From contig JAAYQY010000120.1 in assembly GCA_012519125.1 (NCBI GenBank), positions 1 to 14,158 on the forward strand: 14,158 nt of DNA, given 5' to 3'. Below are positions 6,036 through 13,326 of the stretch, one piece after another. A program made the translations under genes and the position numbers. The notes below the pieces were generated by a model. That model was not told the DNA's origin. It worked only from the letters and a program-made list of their open reading frames with translations, and did not search any database. This DNA is from Spirochaetales bacterium. GTDB taxonomy: Bacteria > Spirochaetota > Spirochaetia > Sphaerochaetales > Sphaerochaetaceae. Numbering within the stretch: the stretch's first letter is position 1; each line of letters starts with the position of its first letter.

Positions 6036-7781
6036 AATATCGTACATGTAAAGATAAACGGTATCCCCGTCGAGGTTGAAGAGGGGACCAGTGTTTTGAA
6101 TGCGGCCAAGAAGGCCGGGGTCAGGATTCCGACCCTTTGCTATCACGACGACCTCAAGCCTTTCGGTTCCTGTGGTCTGTGTATCGTGAAGCAGGAAGGA
6201 AGTGCCAAGATCCTGCGTGCCTGTGCAGCCCCGGTGAATGAAGGCCTGAGCGTCATTACCAACGACAACGAGCTCTATGAGGTCCGCAAGACCATTCTTG
6301 AGCTGATCCTTTCCACGCACCCCTCCAGCTGTCTCACCTGTATCCGTAATGGTGAGTGTGAGCTGCAGGATCTGGCCGCTGAGTTTGGCATCCGCGAACA
6401 GCCGTTCGAGGTACGCATCAGCGATCGTGAGCGTGACGACAGCTCGGCATCCATCGTGCTCGATCCGGAGAAGTGCATCAAGTGCGGACGCTGTGTACAG
6501 GTCTGTCAGGATCTGCAGGGTGTCTTTGCCCTTGAGTTCATCGGTCGCGGTGACGACACGGTCATGGCCCCCGCTGCCATGCTCAAGCTTGAAGACAGCC
6601 CCTGTGTTCGCTGTGGCCAGTGTGCAGCACACTTCCCGGTTGGTGCCATCTACGAGAAGGATGAGATTTCGTCCTTCCGTCAGGCAGTTGCCGACCCGGA
6701 GAAACAGGTTGTCGTCCAGATCGCTCCCTCGATTCGCGTAGGACTTTCCGAATCCTTCGGTCTTCCTGCAGGAACGGTCACCACCAAGAAGATTTACGCC
6801 GCTCTGCGCCGCCTTGGGGCAGTATCGGTGCATGACACCAACTTCGGTGCCGACCTCACCATCATGGAAGAGGGCAGTGAGTTGGTAGGAAGGCTGACCA
6901 AGGGTGGGGCACTCCCCCAGCTGACTTCCTGCTGTCCTGCTTGGATTGATTATGTGCAGAAGTACTATCCTGACTTGCTCGACCATGTCTCCAGCGCAAA
7001 GAGCCCGATGCAGATGGTTGGTGCCATCGAGAAGACCTACTTCGCCAAGAAGATGGACATCGATCCGGCAAAGCTCTTCACGGTTGCAATCATGCCCTGT
7101 ACGGCAAAGAAGTATGAGGCTATCCGTGACGAGAGTATGCACGCCAGCGGCTTCCAGGATGTGGATCTGGTGCTCACCACCCGTGAGTTCGCCCGCCTGA
7201 TCAAGAGTTCGGGGATTGATTTCCTCCACCTTGAGGAAGAAGAGGCTGACAGCCCGATCGGTGATTACAGTGGTGCAGGTACCATTTTCGGAGCAACCGG
7301 TGGTGTCATGGAAGCCGCAGTGAGAACTGCCTACCATGTGGTTACCGGCAAGGAGATGGATCGCGTTGAAGTTGAGTCCGTCCGTGGTCTTGCAGAGATC
7401 AAGAAGGGCAGTGTTGACTTTGACGGGACTCCCGTCCGCGTTGCAGTCGTGCATGGCCTGAGCCATGTAGATGAGCTGTTGGACGAGATCCGGGCAGCCA
7501 AGGCTGAAGGAAAGCAGGCTCCTTACGAGTTCATCGAGGTCATGGCTTGCCGCGGTGGTTGTATCGCCGGTGGTGGTCAGCCCTACGGTGCCAACGACAT
7601 CCTGCGCAAGGAGAGATCTGCCGGCCTCTATGCCGACGACAAGAACAGTGCTGTGCGGTGTTCCCACCAGAACCCCTCGATCATGAAGCTCTACGAGGAA
7701 TTCCTCGACAAGCCGTTGAGCGAGACTGCACATCACCTATTGCACACCACCTATCAGGAACTTCCTGTTTACAAGGCCTGA
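6033..7781 (+). CDS. hydA: Bifurcating [FeFe]-hydrogenase catalytic subunit alpha (HydA)
   Basis: A 582-residue enzyme of the M3 (CpI-like) layout. Residues 1-78 are a plant-type [2Fe-2S] domain (Cys36, Cys47, Cys50, Cys64). Residues 80-118 hold the His-Cys [4Fe-4S] site (His96, Cys100, Cys103, Cys109). Residues 140-210 are a two-cluster ferredoxin domain (Cys148/151/154/158 and Cys191/194/197), in which the fourth Cys of the second motif is Phe201. Residues 225-560 are the H-cluster domain with L1 TSCCPAW (298-304), L2 MPCTAKKYE (354-362) and L3 EVMACRGGCIAGGGQP (502-517). H-cluster ligands are Cys301, Cys356, Cys506 and Cys510, with Cys300 as the proton-transfer Cys. It makes or consumes H2. 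The start is TTG, supported by AGGAGG (6021-6026) six bases upstream; no ATG fits. There is no extra C-terminal Fe-S domain. Maturation genes are not in the window. Confidence 0.96.
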   Translation: MNIVHVKINGIPVEVEEGTSVLNAAKKAGVRIPTLCYHDDLKPFGSCGLCIVKQEGSAKILRACAAPVNEGLSVITNDNELYEVRKTILELILSTHPSSCLTCIRNGECELQDLAAEFGIREQPFEVRISDRERDDSSASIVLDPEKCIKCGRCVQVCQDLQGVFALEFIGRGDDTVMAPAAMLKLEDSPCVRCGQCAAHFPVGAIYEKDEISSFRQAVADPEKQVVVQIAPSIRVGLSESFGLPAGTVTTKKIYAALRRLGAVSVHDTNFGADLTIMEEGSELVGRLTKGGALPQLTSCCPAWIDYVQKYYPDLLDHVSSAKSPMQMVGAIEKTYFAKKMDIDPAKLFTVAIMPCTAKKYEAIRDESMHASGFQDVDLVLTTREFARLIKSSGIDFLHLEEEEADSPIGDYSGAGTIFGATGGVMEAAVRTAYHVVTGKEMDRVEVESVRGLAEIKKGSVDFDGTPVRVAVVHGLSHVDELLDEIRAAKAEGKQAPYEFIEVMACRGGCIAGGGQPYGANDILRKERSAGLYADDKNSAVRCSHQNPSIMKLYEEFLDKPLSETAHHLLHTTYQELPVYKA

Positions 7782-7801
7782 TAGTTGGCCAGTATCCAAT
7801 T

Positions 7802-7826
7802 TGCCCGGCCCCCGACAGGCCGGGCA
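7802..7826 (+). terminator. Hairpin terminator after hydA
   Basis: A perfect 9-base GC-rich stem (7802-7810 with 7818-7826) closed by a 7-base loop and followed by TTTATAT. It begins 20 bases after the hydA stop. The T tract is short, so termination may be partial, and a second hairpin follows. Confidence 0.75.
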
Positions 7827-7852
7827 TTTATATGAGTACGTTGTTTGTAATG

Positions 7853-7880
7853 AAGAGACCCGGGTTGCCCCGGGTCTCTT
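7853..7880. terminator. Bidirectional hairpin terminator between hydA and the convergent lipoprotein gene
   Basis: A perfect 12-base stem (7853-7864 with 7869-7880) with loop TTGC. The outer stem ends in AA / TT and is followed on the plus strand by TTCG. It lies between the convergent genes ending at 7781 (+) and 7899 (-) and, being symmetric, could stop transcription from both sides. Confidence 0.8.
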
Positions 7881-7898
7881 TCGTGATTAATCTCGTGT

Positions 7899-9956
7899 TC
7901 AAGGAAGCTTGCACAATAGCAAGGAAGCCTTGTTCTCCATGAGCACGATCAGATGGTCATTCTTTGGCGATACAGCCACTCGTTTGGGCATTGCATCCCC
8001 GAACGACGTGGTTTCCAAATAATTCAGTTCTCCCGTTGAGGTGGAGATAGCGAAGGTGAGGAGGTTCTTGCTCCCAGCCGCTGCTACATACAACAGATTC
8101 CCCAACGAGTTGACGGCAAGACTTTGGACTGATTTCATCGGTCCGATGCCGTTCAGGTCGTCGGTGAAGACTTCGCATTGTGCCCAGGTTGTTCCGGCCC
8201 AGGAGAATCTTCCCAAATCATTGTCTGTGGCATAGGCGAGGTTTTCGCTGTTCACAAAGCACAAGGCCTTTGCATTGTTCAGATAGAGCTCTCCGTCAGC
8301 TGTGGCAAAGTCTTGTTCGTTGGAGAACAGGACACCGTTGGTATTCTTCTTGAAGAGCTTGATCAGTCCGGTTGAAGACTCAGAGAGAGCAGCATGCTTT
8401 CCATCAGCAGAAATCGCAAGCCCATCAAAAACCTCATAGCTCTTGTACCATTTGACATAGTGGTTGGGGTCTACCTCTGCTTGGCTGTTTGCATAGAAGT
8501 AGGACTCCACCAGACGTGGTGCATCAGTGATGAGGGAGTAGAGGATACCGCTCTGCCGGTCCAAGGCAGAGGCCGTGATGGAGGAGAAAGTCTCCTTGGT
8601 CCCATCGGTTTTGGTGAAATAGGCGTTGCTGCGGTCGACTAGCTTGGTGAGTGTCCCCATTCCTATTTCATACTGGTATATGCTCAGCCCCGGCCGGCTT
8701 GAATCGGCTATCGCAACACGGTAGGTGGTGTTGTCCACAAAGAGATCGGTCACACCTGCAGCATTGAACCCATCGAGGGCGGTATAGGTGTGGACGACTT
8801 CCAAGGTATCACGGACAATTCTGCAAACCTGGATGGTTTGGTGTTGATTGCTGGCCAGCAAGATCTTTCCGTCGGGCAGGAATGCGGCTCGCGCATCCAT
8901 ACCGACATGCAGTCCATCGACAGTGTCCGCTATCTCACTGACAGGGATGGGCACTCCGGCCGTTCCGCTGACAGAGGCTGTGAAAGAAATGCTGGCCGAC
9001 CCGGAACTAGCCAGGAGGGCTCCTTGTGCAATGACATCCAGACGATGGCTTCCGCTGGAGGGGGTGAATGTGCAAGTGGGAGAACTGCTGATCTGCTGGC
9101 CGTCAAGATACCAGGTAACACCAAGTGTCCCACTGTCACGTTCGTTGAGGGCAACCAATTCTGCAGTTGCAGGGGTGAGTGCGCTCATCGAGGCAGATAT
9201 GCCCTCTATGGTGCACTGTACCGGAACTCCCAACTTGTTGATCAACGTCAGGGAAGTGGGTACATCGGCATACTTGTCCAAAGAGAGCGAGATCGAACCC
9301 TCGGTGGTACGGTTGCCCACCACTCTGATGACTTCAACACAACCTGCTACTGCAATCGAGCCGCTGTAGAGCTTCGCCTGCAGCAGATAGGAGCCTGCAT
9401 CGTAGGAACCGGTATAGGTCACCGATCCCTGGGCTAGGTTGTTGATCGTCGGAACGATTGCCTTCTTTGCTCCGGCCGCATCGGTGAGCCACAGCTCAAG
9501 GCTTGGGTTGGCAATCTTTGTTGCATCCCAGTCCAGTCGTACCGTCATCGTCCCTTTGCCCGAGAGCGAGTCCAACTCAATGATGGCAGCAGTTGGTTCC
9601 TTGGTGAGGGTTACTTCAACCTGACCATCCACCAGATCCACCCCGTGGGTATTCTGCCCCACGGCACGAATCGTCCATGCGCCGATCAGCAGTCCTTCCA
9701 CCTCAACAGAGGGGGTGTTGGACATGACGCTGAAGGTGGTCCCCTGGGGACCGGTTCCTTCCACCGTGTAGCGGGACACTTCCAGGGGAGTGTCTTGTGG
9801 TGACAGGATGCGGTCGAGCGACTGCCGACCCTCCATGCTCAGGCGCAAGGTTGAGCGGTTTGCGTTGCTCTCCTCCTTGCATCCCCCCAGCATGAGACTG
9901 ATCATGCACAGGAGAGAGATCCAGAGCCAACGAGAACGTACATATGTCGTGTTCAT
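7899..9956 (-). CDS. Large lipoprotein with Ig-like region and C-terminal beta-propeller
   Basis: A 685-residue exported protein. The N-terminus has Arg7 and Arg9, a hydrophobic core (10-22) and a lipobox L-G-G-C with Cys26, so it is a lipoprotein. Residues 35-220 appear to be beta-sandwich repeats (Ser/Thr-rich, with V-E-G-L-L-I-G-A-W-T-I at 86-96). Residues 225-330 look Ig-like (TWYLDGQQIS at 281-290). Residues 345-685 form a probable beta-propeller, with blade-like stretches such as DGKILLAS (362-369), ADGKHAAL and GNLLYVAAAGSKNLL, resembling YVTN / lactonase-type propellers. No catalytic motif is recognisable; a binding or sensing role at the cell surface or in the periplasm is inference. 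GGTGGAGG lies 5 bases before the ATG at 9956; a GTG four codons upstream lies inside that site and is rejected. Confidence 0.85.
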   Translation of the reverse strand: MNTTYVRSRWLWISLLCMISLMLGGCKEESNANRSTLRLSMEGRQSLDRILSPQDTPLEVSRYTVEGTGPQGTTFSVMSNTPSVEVEGLLIGAWTIRAVGQNTHGVDLVDGQVEVTLTKEPTAAIIELDSLSGKGTMTVRLDWDATKIANPSLELWLTDAAGAKKAIVPTINNLAQGSVTYTGSYDAGSYLLQAKLYSGSIAVAGCVEVIRVVGNRTTEGSISLSLDKYADVPTSLTLINKLGVPVQCTIEGISASMSALTPATAELVALNERDSGTLGVTWYLDGQQISSSPTCTFTPSSGSHRLDVIAQGALLASSGSASISFTASVSGTAGVPIPVSEIADTVDGLHVGMDARAAFLPDGKILLASNQHQTIQVCRIVRDTLEVVHTYTALDGFNAAGVTDLFVDNTTYRVAIADSSRPGLSIYQYEIGMGTLTKLVDRSNAYFTKTDGTKETFSSITASALDRQSGILYSLITDAPRLVESYFYANSQAEVDPNHYVKWYKSYEVFDGLAISADGKHAALSESSTGLIKLFKKNTNGVLFSNEQDFATADGELYLNNAKALCFVNSENLAYATDNDLGRFSWAGTTWAQCEVFTDDLNGIGPMKSVQSLAVNSLGNLLYVAAAGSKNLLTFAISTSTGELNYLETTSFGDAMPKRVAVSPKNDHLIVLMENKASLLLCKLP

Positions 9957-10040
9957 TTTCGCCTCCACCGTGAAAGGGAAGGGGCATGAGAAATTGCTTC
10001 ACCTCTTTCCTTTTTTTGCGGCAGTGGGTACATTCACCGT

Positions 10041-10583
10041 ATGCAAGTACTGATCAAGCTCGTCCTGCTCGGACTCACTCTCGTGTTGGTGTTCATCAAC
10101 CCTGCCTACATCGGGCGCGCAACCTATTATTCGCTCTTTCCGTTGCTCTTTGCGCTGGTTTGGGTCTTCTATCGCATCACCTACTATGTCAGCGAGAAGC
10201 AGGCACACCAACATGACGATGTTGCATGTTCGCTTTCGCTTTTCTGTGCAATGGTTCCCTCTTTTGGGGATGGGGACCTCATCCGTGGACGGCTTCTCTT
10301 TACCACCACCGATCTCATCCTTCTCCAGCGCATGGCAAAAGGAAAGGGCCTGAAAAAGGCTTGGAGCGTGCCGATCAAGGATGTGAAGAAGTTTTCGTTG
10401 GGCCCTGTGCTCTCAGTACGCAAAGGCATCACCTTCCAAACAGAGGGTGGCGATGTACGGTTTGTACTGCGCAACGCACCAAAGTACAAGGATGCGATCA
10501 CCAAGGCATTGGGGTGGGATGAAGCGCCCTCTGTTGGGGTAGGGGAAGAGGCCGCCGCCTCCCCCTCTTTCACTGAGCTCTAA
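10041..10583 (+). CDS. Small membrane protein, two TM helices plus cytosolic PH-like domain
   Basis: A 180-residue protein of unknown function. Two hydrophobic helices (about 4-20 and 29-49) make a membrane hairpin. It is followed by a soluble domain (70-160) of alternating strands ending in a helix: RGRLLFTTTDLILLQR, KAWSVPIKDVKKFSLG and GDVRFVLRN. This pattern resembles bacterial PH / GRAM-like membrane-linked domains, a fold guess only. The tail (165-180) is Ala/Ser/Glu-rich. The ribosome binding site is weak (GTGGG about 12 bases upstream), so the start is less certain, although no better in-frame start exists nearby. It diverges from the propeller lipoprotein, and its TAA overlaps the stop codon of the convergent gene ending at 10580. 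Confidence 0.75.
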   Translation: MQVLIKLVLLGLTLVLVFINPAYIGRATYYSLFPLLFALVWVFYRITYYVSEKQAHQHDDVACSLSLFCAMVPSFGDGDLIRGRLLFTTTDLILLQRMAKGKGLKKAWSVPIKDVKKFSLGPVLSVRKGITFQTEGGDVRFVLRNAPKYKDAITKALGWDEAPSVGVGEEAAASPSFTEL

Positions 10584-11614
10584 AAACTGTAGCTGAATCC
10601 GACGCGCATTGGCTCAAGGGCAAAGCGCAGATCTGAATCCGTGATGTTCCACAACATCTCAAGCCCTGCTTGGTAGAAGAACCTGAACTGGCGGGTTATT
10701 GCATAGGATATGCCTGCGTTCAGTTTGGCACGCATGCCCCAGCCATTGTTGGCTCCAAGGAAGAAGGAAGGTCCGAGGGAGATGGAGAGGGGGAAGGACA
10801 GTGCCTCTTCCTTGTTTATCGTCCACGTTCCGGTTGCCATCACGCTGATTTGCTGGTCTCCATCCACCTTCGCATACTCTGCCATGCCGCCGAAGCTGAA
10901 CATGCCTTCCCCATTTTTAAGCACTTCAAGCTGCACATCGAAGCCTCGCTCGGGGCCGGGCCATTGGAAATCCATGAATGAAACCGAGGCTCCCACTGTC
11001 CACGTAAGCGGGGTGGGGTCGAATTCGGTACGACTGGTCGGAATAATCGGAGATGCGGGAGCTTTTGGGGTAAGGATCATCTTCTCGGCTTCTGCAGGCG
11101 CTTCTGTCGGAACTTCCATCGGCACATCAGCTACTTCTGCAACCTCGACAATCGGTTCTTGCTCAAGGGTCGGCGTCGGCAGTACCTGACTCTCCTCAGG
11201 CTCAGCAGCAGGGCTTTCAACAAAAGTGGGTGCAAACGGAATGGGTACTGCAGGTGCGCTTTGTGCACGACGTGCAAAAAGTGGAGAGGTGATCAGGGTG
11301 CTTACCGGGGGAGGAAGTACCTGCGCAACAGGTTTTGGTTCTTCTATAACCGGTTTCTCCTCGATGATTGGCTTCGGTGGCTGTGCTGGTGCCTCTTGGA
11401 CTGGTGAAGCCAAAGCCACCGGCGGTGCGGGCTCGATTGTGTTCTCAGGTTTTTGTGGCTTGGTTGTTTCTGTGATCGGTTGCTGGACCAACGTCTCCTG
11501 CTGCACTTCTTGGACCATGACTGGAGTCTCACGGATTTCGAAGTACCAGTAGGTACCTCCAACCGCTGCCAGGGAAGCGACGACTATCAACGCTATTGAC
11601 CAGATCTTGTTCAC
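10580..11614 (-). CDS. Membrane-anchored Pro/Glu-rich protein with outer-membrane-barrel-like C-terminus
   Basis: A 344-residue protein. Residues 5-24 are a hydrophobic N-terminal helix (uncleaved anchor or signal). Residues 30-200 are a low-complexity linker rich in Pro, Glu, Ala and Val, with TonB-like stretches such as KPIIEEKPVIEEPKPV (81-96). Residues 203-344 show amphipathic beta strands and end in V-G-F-S-Y-S-F, whose C-terminal Phe is the classic signature of outer-membrane barrels recognised by BamA. The domain order suggests a protein reaching from the inner membrane to the outer membrane, or a secreted barrel with a long periplasmic linker. The start is GTG at 11614, supported by AAGGAG six bases upstream. 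No family name is recognised. Confidence 0.78.
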   Translation of the reverse strand: MNKIWSIALIVVASLAAVGGTYWYFEIRETPVMVQEVQQETLVQQPITETTKPQKPENTIEPAPPVALASPVQEAPAQPPKPIIEEKPVIEEPKPVAQVLPPPVSTLITSPLFARRAQSAPAVPIPFAPTFVESPAAEPEESQVLPTPTLEQEPIVEVAEVADVPMEVPTEAPAEAEKMILTPKAPASPIIPTSRTEFDPTPLTWTVGASVSFMDFQWPGPERGFDVQLEVLKNGEGMFSFGGMAEYAKVDGDQQISVMATGTWTINKEEALSFPLSISLGPSFFLGANNGWGMRAKLNAGISYAITRQFRFFYQAGLEMLWNITDSDLRFALEPMRVGFSYSF

Positions 11615-11809
11615 AACACACTCCTTACATAAGATGATAACAACATTGCAGGTGGTTTGAGTACAAGTCTAGCATGAGATATCGCCCTTGGTGGGAAGAA
11701 AGAAGGATTTTTCTTGGTCTTTTCATGCATTTCCCCCTTCTTGGGGACCTTTGTCTGAGAATGGCAGGCAGGATGAGTGCATGGTACGCTCCGAATCCGG
11801 AGGAACCCC

Positions 11810-12394
11810 ATGCGCGTATCGTTTTCAGTCTTGTTGCTGCTCTTCTGTCTTCCTCTCCCTGCAAGTGAGCCTGCGCTCTCGTTTGCCTGCGATCTTTTCT
11901 CAGCAGATGGCCTTAGGAAAGAGACCTGGAACGTGAGGCTTGAGGCACAGCTTGAGCTCAATGAGCAGTTCAGCCTCACCCTTCCGGTGACCTTGGCCGC
12001 CGAACGAGCCTATGGGGGCTCTACCTACCTCGAAGGAGGTCTCTTCCTCGCCTATAGGCCCTTCTCCCTCCGTTCTTACCTGCTCATCTCCTTGGTGCAG
12101 ATTGGGTATCTGCAAAGCTATTTGTCCGAACAAGATCAGAATGTTCTCTTTCTCCATGAGATGGGCCTTGGGTATCGGTATGTCTTCCCCTTTGGCCTTG
12201 TTGCCGATCTCCGTCTCACGGTGCGCGATCCGAACGGGGTGTTCACAAGCGAATATGAAGAGCTTGCTTCTTGCTTTAGTGCATACGAGATGGTTCGTCT
12301 CTCCTTGCTGGTGGGGTGGTCGTTTCCTGTCCCTTCCCCCCTGTCCAAGGGGGGAGGAAAAACACTGGGGACAGGAGAAAGGAGTGCACAATGA
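11810..12394 (+). CDS. Small secreted outer-membrane-barrel-like protein
   Basis: A 194-residue protein. A signal peptide is visible (Arg2, hydrophobic core 4-14, probable cleavage after A-S-E near 18-20). Residues 24-172 alternate polar and hydrophobic residues with aromatic strand ends (GLFLAYRPF, YLLISLVQIGYL, GLGYRYVFPFG), consistent with a small beta-barrel. Residues 166-172, L-L-V-G-W-S-F, look like a natural barrel terminus. The last 22 residues (Pro/Gly/Lys-rich) are encoded by a palindromic element (see 12325-12376). The start at 11810 has GGAGG (11799-11803) six bases upstream; an ATG 11 codons earlier has none. Its stop overlaps the ATG of the next gene by four bases (ATGA), so the two are coupled. 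The function is unknown. Confidence 0.75.
   Translation: MRVSFSVLLLLFCLPLPASEPALSFACDLFSADGLRKETWNVRLEAQLELNEQFSLTLPVTLAAERAYGGSTYLEGGLFLAYRPFSLRSYLLISLVQIGYLQSYLSEQDQNVLFLHEMGLGYRYVFPFGLVADLRLTVRDPNGVFTSEYEELASCFSAYEMVRLSLLVGWSFPVPSPLSKGGGKTLGTGERSAQ
12325..12376. repeat. Nested palindrome at the 3' end of the small barrel gene
   Basis: The outer arms TCCTGTCCC (12325-12333) and GGGACAGGA (12368-12376) are perfect 9-base inverted repeats. Nested inside is CCCCCC (12336-12341) / GGGGGG (12349-12354), with loop TGTCCAA and additional pairs extending outward. It ends just before the GGAG (12381-12384) of the next gene and may form an RNA hairpin there. The architecture resembles a REP-like palindromic element; no second copy is seen in this window. 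Confidence 0.6.
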
Positions 12395-13239
12395 TACGAA
12401 CAATCGGAAGATGGACACTGGTCATGGTTCTGATCATCCCCCTCAGTGGTTGCTCAATGGCGTTTCAGCCACAGAGCAAGGCGAGGATCAATGACGATGA
12501 ACTGTTTCCTGCAGTACGAGAGATGATCGAGGAACAACAGGAAGTGGTCATGCCCTATCTTGGCGAGGAGATTGAGCGCGTGTTGGGCAGAGGTATGTAT
12601 GATGCAGACCAGGTGGTTGAACAAACCCTGGGAGAACTGCAGGGGAGGGAGTATCTGGAGTTCTGTTATGTAGTGGGGCATAGCGAGAGTGAGGAGGATG
12701 TCCAGAAGGTGGTCTCCTTTGCCCACGGGTTGTTGGATGAAGCGCAACGCCTCGAACTGGACATGAAACTTGAGCAGACACGAAGCCTGCTCATGGCCGA
12801 AGCAGAGGTTCATGCGCGTGCCTTGGCTCCCAGCCAACGGGCCCCATTCTGGAAGGATATGCAGAAACTGGTGACCCGAACCCTGGTGCTCTTCACCGCA
12901 GGGGTGGTGTACGCCTGTATCCCGAAGGTGGTGTTCTGGGGGAAAGTCTCGGCTGCCACAGCCATCGCGGTGGCAACCGGGGTGGTTGCCAGCAGTGTCA
13001 TGTCCATTTGGCGCTACTACCAGTTTGGGGGAAGTGCAGATCAGGCCTTCGGAGAGTGGCTTACCAGTGTGACCACCGAACCCGAACTCTCTTACGCACT
13101 TGCCGCAAGTGTGATGGCGGTGGGCAACACCCTGAAACGAGGAGCGGTGGTAACTGGTATCATCATCTGTGTCTTTGCTCTCTACAATGTGGTGGACATG
13201 GTCAAACCGATGCTGAATACCTATAATTTCACCGTCTGA
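12391..13239 (+). CDS. Lipoprotein with internal hydrophobic helices, unknown function
   Basis: A 282-residue protein. The N-terminus has Arg3 and Arg7, a hydrophobic core (9-18) and lipobox L-S-G-C with Cys21. Residues 36-150 are highly charged and helical (Glu/Asp/Gln-rich, possibly coiled), with a Cys at 92. Residues 163-183, 187-207 and 251-271 are strongly hydrophobic and could be membrane helices, unusual in a lipoprotein. The start at 12391 has AAAGGAG six bases upstream, and its ATG overlaps the stop of the barrel gene before it (ATGA), so the two form an operon. I recognise no family. A membrane-associated envelope role is inferred only from topology and neighbours. Confidence 0.75.
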   Translation: MIRTIGRWTLVMVLIIPLSGCSMAFQPQSKARINDDELFPAVREMIEEQQEVVMPYLGEEIERVLGRGMYDADQVVEQTLGELQGREYLEFCYVVGHSESEEDVQKVVSFAHGLLDEAQRLELDMKLEQTRSLLMAEAEVHARALAPSQRAPFWKDMQKLVTRTLVLFTAGVVYACIPKVVFWGKVSAATAIAVATGVVASSVMSIWRYYQFGGSADQAFGEWLTSVTTEPELSYALAASVMAVGNTLKRGAVVTGIIICVFALYNVVDMVKPMLNTYNFTV

Positions 13240-13265
13240 ACCGTGCTGCTCGGGAAGAGTACAGG

Positions 13266-13294
13266 TTGCTCCTCCTCTTGGTTTGTGGGATACT
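13266..13294 (+). promoter_or_regulatory. Possible promoter of pepT
   Basis: TTGCTC (13266-13271, a weak -35), a 17-base spacer and GATACT (13289-13294, 4/6 to a -10), placed 33 bases before the pepT ATG. Spacing is ideal but the hexamers are poor. Confidence 0.3.
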
Positions 13295-13326
13295 GGGAGG
13301 GACTCGAAATGAGGAAGGAGTAGCAA

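Noticed and set aside
5955..7736. A 593-codon open frame on the minus strand opposite hydA
   Set aside because: It lies wholly across from a gene with every hydrogenase motif, has no recognisable domain and begins without a ribosome binding site context. It results from the codon bias of hydA.
11674..11868. A 64-codon plus-strand frame between the two barrel-like genes
   Set aside because: It has an Arg/Trp-rich start without ribosome binding site and runs into the signal-peptide region of the gene at 11810 in another frame. The region is better seen as a divergent intergenic space with no clear promoter.
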